Positions 7,116 to 9,061 of a stretch of DNA of 9,061 bases are shown in pieces (position 1 is the stretch's first letter; every line of letters starts with the position of its first letter). A program made the position numbers and the translations under genes. The notes beneath the pieces are model-generated. The model had not been told where the DNA came from. It saw nothing but the letters and a program-made list of their open reading frames with translations, and did no database searches. The DNA comes from JAJDXO01 sp964620095. GTDB taxonomy: Bacteria > Pseudomonadota > Alphaproteobacteria > Rhodospirillales > UBA2165. The stretch is from the NCBI GenBank assembly GCA_964620095.1, contig CAZUGT010000341.1, positions 1 through 9,061 on the forward strand. The letters run 5' to 3'.

Positions 7116-7164
7116 GATCCTCGGGGCTGACATGTCCGCTTCCACGTTCCGCCGGAGAGATACG

Positions 7165-8682
7165 ATGAAGAGATTCGTGACCGCGGTCGTCAAGCACGAG
7201 ACCAATACCTTCTCGCCCCTGCCCACTCCGCTGTCCGCGTTCGGGCGGTACGGTTCGCATGCGGGCCCGACCCACGGCGACACCGCCCTGCGCGCTTACC
7301 GCGGCACGAGAACGCCGGTCGCCGCGTTCATCGACATCGCGGCCGAGCAGGGCGCGGAGCTCGAGTTCCCGATCGCCGCCGACGCCGTGCCGAGCGGCTG
7401 CCCGGACGATTCGATCATCGACTACGCGGCCGAGCGCATCATCGAGTCGGTCTCGGCCGGCTGCGATGCCCTGTTCCTGGACTTGCACGGCGGCATGGTC
7501 ACGAAAGGGTTCGACGATCCGGAAGGCGAGCTGCTCGAACGCATCCGCGGCGCGGCGCCCGACCTGCCCATCGCCGTCTCGTTCGATTTCCACACCAACC
7601 TGTCGCGGAAGACGATCGACAACGCCACCGTCATCACCGCGTACCGCACCTACCCGCACGTCGACATGTACGAGTCGGGCCGGCGCGCGGGCGACACGCT
7701 CGTGCGGACGCTGGCCGGGGAGGTGAATCCGGTGATGGTCTGGCACTCGCTCCCGGTGCTCACCCATCTCAATCGCCAGACCCCGTCCCGCCAGCCGATG
7801 AAGGACATCATGGATCGCGCCATCGCCGCGGAGGGGTCGGGCGAGGTGCTCAACGTGTCAGTGCTCGGCTGCTTCCCGCTGGCCGACATACCGTTCGTGG
7901 GTCTGCACGGCATCGCGGTGACCGACGACGATTTCTCCGGCGGCATCGCACTGCTCGACGAGCTGATGAGCATGGCCTGGAATCGCCGCGCCGACTTCGT
8001 CTTCGAAGGCGAGCCCGTCGAGGTCTCGCTCGCTCGCGCGCGGAGCCTCGGCGACGGCCCGATACTGCTCGCCGACCACGGTGACGTCGCAGGCTCCGGG
8101 GGCTCCACGGACGTGATGGCGGTGCTGGAAGCGGTGCTCCGCGAGAGATTCGAGGACGTGTGCGCGGGTCCGATCTGGGACCCGGAGTCCGTGGCCCGCA
8201 TGGCCGAGGCCGGGGTGGGTGCCGACGTCACCCTGCAGTTGGGCGGCAAGACGGAATTTCCCGCGATCGGGCTCGCCGGCCGGCCCCTCGAGATCTCCGG
8301 CCGCGTACGACGCATCACCGACGGCCGCTTCCGGGTGACCGCACCGATGAACACCGGCACCATGATGAACCTTGGCCGGTGCGCGGTGCTCGACACCGGC
8401 CGCGTCGAGGTGGTGGTCAGCGAGGACCGCCACGAGCCGTTCGACACCGGGTGCTTTACCCACGCCGGCATCGACCCGGCGCGCAAGCGCTACATCCTGA
8501 TCAAGTCGAGGCAGCACTTTCGCGCCGGGTTCGAGCCCATCATCCGTCACGTGGTGATGGTCGCCGGACCGGGAATCACCACGTCGGACTACGGCCTCTA
8601 CCCCTGGGACCGCGTGCGCCGTCCGATCTACCCCCTCAACCTCAATGCGCCGAGCAATCTGCCGGTGCGTCCGAATCGCTGA
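7165..8682 (+). CDS. M81 family metallopeptidase, MlrC-like
   Basis: This is a 505-aa protein of the M81 family, named after MlrC (microcystinase C), which cleaves linearised microcystin products. The roles of most members are unknown. The start at 7165 is chosen because GGAGA lies 6 bases upstream and the family motif HETNTFSP then falls at residues 11-18; an in-frame ATG at 7132 would add 11 residues. Further hallmarks are DLHGGMV (106-112), DFHTN (141-145) and YRTYPHVDMYE (160-170). D141, H143 and H165 fit a D-x-H...H zinc site as I recall it for MlrC. The C-terminal domain has ADHGDVAGSGGSTD (303-316) and ILIKSRQHFRAGFEP. No signal peptide is seen, so it is probably cytoplasmic. It is divergent from the hydrolase/importer operon across 111 bases, suggesting shared control and a related substrate. 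Sampled G+C is 65-73%. A microcystin substrate should not be assumed. Confidence 0.5.
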   Translation: MKRFVTAVVKHETNTFSPLPTPLSAFGRYGSHAGPTHGDTALRAYRGTRTPVAAFIDIAAEQGAELEFPIAADAVPSGCPDDSIIDYAAERIIESVSAGCDALFLDLHGGMVTKGFDDPEGELLERIRGAAPDLPIAVSFDFHTNLSRKTIDNATVITAYRTYPHVDMYESGRRAGDTLVRTLAGEVNPVMVWHSLPVLTHLNRQTPSRQPMKDIMDRAIAAEGSGEVLNVSVLGCFPLADIPFVGLHGIAVTDDDFSGGIALLDELMSMAWNRRADFVFEGEPVEVSLARARSLGDGPILLADHGDVAGSGGSTDVMAVLEAVLRERFEDVCAGPIWDPESVARMAEAGVGADVTLQLGGKTEFPAIGLAGRPLEISGRVRRITDGRFRVTAPMNTGTMMNLGRCAVLDTGRVEVVVSEDRHEPFDTGCFTHAGIDPARKRYILIKSRQHFRAGFEPIIRHVVMVAGPGITTSDYGLYPWDRVRRPIYPLNLNAPSNLPVRPNR

Positions 8683-8712
8683 ACGCCGCTGGCGGAAGGC
8701 GGACGGACACCG

Positions 8713-8739
8713 GTGCGGAGTCCGGTGGCGGCTCCGCAC
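8713..8739. terminator. Hairpin between convergent genes, possible bidirectional terminator
   Basis: Arms 8713-8720 and 8732-8739 form a perfect 8-bp GC-rich stem, extendable by a G-T and a C-G pair to ten pairs around a 7-base loop. It lies between the M81 stop (8682) and the stop of the convergent phosphonate permease gene (8754-8752), the expected place for a shared terminator. No T run follows on either strand, so efficiency is uncertain and Rho dependence is possible. Confidence 0.5.
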
Positions 8740-8751
8740 GGGCAGGGTCGG

Positions 8752-9061
8752 CTATCGAAAGCGGTGCCGAAGGAAATGCGAGGCGACTTCGGATCCGATC
8801 GTGAGAACGATGACGATGACGATGATCCCGAACGCCTTCTGGTGGTCGAGGACGTCTACCTGCATCCGAATGAACATCCCGAGTCCCCCCGCACCGACGA
8901 AGCCCAGCACCGTGGATGCGCGGAACACCGAGTCCCAGTTGTAGATGATGATGCCGGCCCATGCCGGCCGCACCTGGGGCAGCACCGCGTACACGAAGGT
9001 GCAGATTCGATTCGCGCCGGTCGCGCGGAGCGCTTCCACCGGCCCCATGTCGATGGCCTCC
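8752..9061 (-). CDS. phnE: Phosphonate ABC transporter permease PhnE, C-terminal part
   Basis: Only the last 102 codons or so are in the window; the gene continues past the right edge. PhnE is the inner-membrane channel of the PhnCDE importer for phosphonates, and sometimes phosphite or phosphate esters. The visible part begins inside the ATPase-docking EAA loop: EAIDMGPVEALRATGAN followed by LPQVRPAW. It continues with the PhnE hallmark FRASTVLGFVGAGGLGM, a final helix rich in Ile and Val, and the basic tail FLRHRFR. The match to the remembered E. coli PhnE C-terminus is close across this region. The stop is TAG at 8754-8752. It converges on the M81 gene and is probably the last gene of a separate phn-type operon lying to the right. 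Confidence 0.5.
   Translation of the reverse strand, partial: EAIDMGPVEALRATGANRICTFVYAVLPQVRPAWAGIIIYNWDSVFRASTVLGFVGAGGLGMFIRMQVDVLDHQKAFGIIVIVIVLTIGSEVASHFLRHRFR
8807..8824. repeat. Three tandem copies of a 6-bp unit in the last helix of phnE
   Basis: The plus-strand unit acgatg occurs three times without mismatch. On the coding strand it yields the alternating Ile-Val run of the last membrane helix. It is probably a by-product of that hydrophobic repeat, and any slippage would stay in frame. Confidence 0.5.

Noticed and set aside
720..7164. Target-site duplication or terminal repeats flanking the whole hydrolase/importer operon
   Set aside because: Only a 7-bp inverted match (cggacat near 818 and its complement near 7131) was seen, which is within chance, and no transposase or integrase is present.
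7054..7767. Long 5' extension of the M24-like frame into the M81 gene
   Set aside because: The extension is antisense to well-conserved M81 sequence and low in recognisable content; a good ribosome site sits directly before the ATG at 7053.
7650..8739. Two minus-strand open frames of 278 and 293 codons under the M81 gene
   Set aside because: Both are antisense to conserved M81 motifs, overlap each other in different frames, and show no domain-like sequence.

Overview
The window looks like accessory or metabolic DNA from a GC-rich Gram-negative bacterium, most likely an alphaproteobacterium. This is inferred from strong G/C preference at third codon positions, a Tat-like signal peptide on the binding protein, and a gene set (Dpp/Opp-type importer, M24 and M81 peptidase families, EamA exporter, PhnE) typical of that group. 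No rRNA, tRNA, CRISPR array, transposase or integrase is visible.

Layout. (1) About 1-720, minus strand: most of an EamA/DMT-family membrane transporter, cut by the left edge and without a normal start codon. (2) 829-7053, minus strand: a compact five-gene operon, transcribed right to left. It reads DoeA/M24-like 'pita-bread' hydrolase (5875-7053), family 5 solute-binding protein (4276-5817), two permeases (3294-4244 and 2483-3301), and a double-domain ATPase (829-2481). The genes overlap or nearly touch. (3) 7054-7164: divergent promoter region. (4) 7165-8682, plus strand: an M81 (MlrC-like) metallopeptidase. (5) 8713-8739: a hairpin between convergent genes. (6) 8752-9061, minus strand: the C-terminal part of a PhnE-type phosphonate permease, cut by the right edge.

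How the genes may work together (inference). The ABC system would import a small peptide, amide or peptide-like compound, and the M24-like enzyme would hydrolyse it in the cytoplasm. The divergent M81 enzyme may act on the same or a related substrate. The EamA protein could export a by-product, but it may be unrelated. The flanking PhnE fragment belongs to a different transporter.

Most notable points. All five usual M24 metal-ligand positions are substituted in the M24-like protein. A 25-bp imperfect tandem duplication at the binding-protein/permease junction copies the permease start site out of frame. A GC-rich hairpin sits just ahead of the binding-protein ribosome site. The EamA frame has no ATG, GTG or TTG between the upstream ATPase gene and a point inside its own coding-like sequence, in an AT-richer spacer that may be a rearrangement junction.
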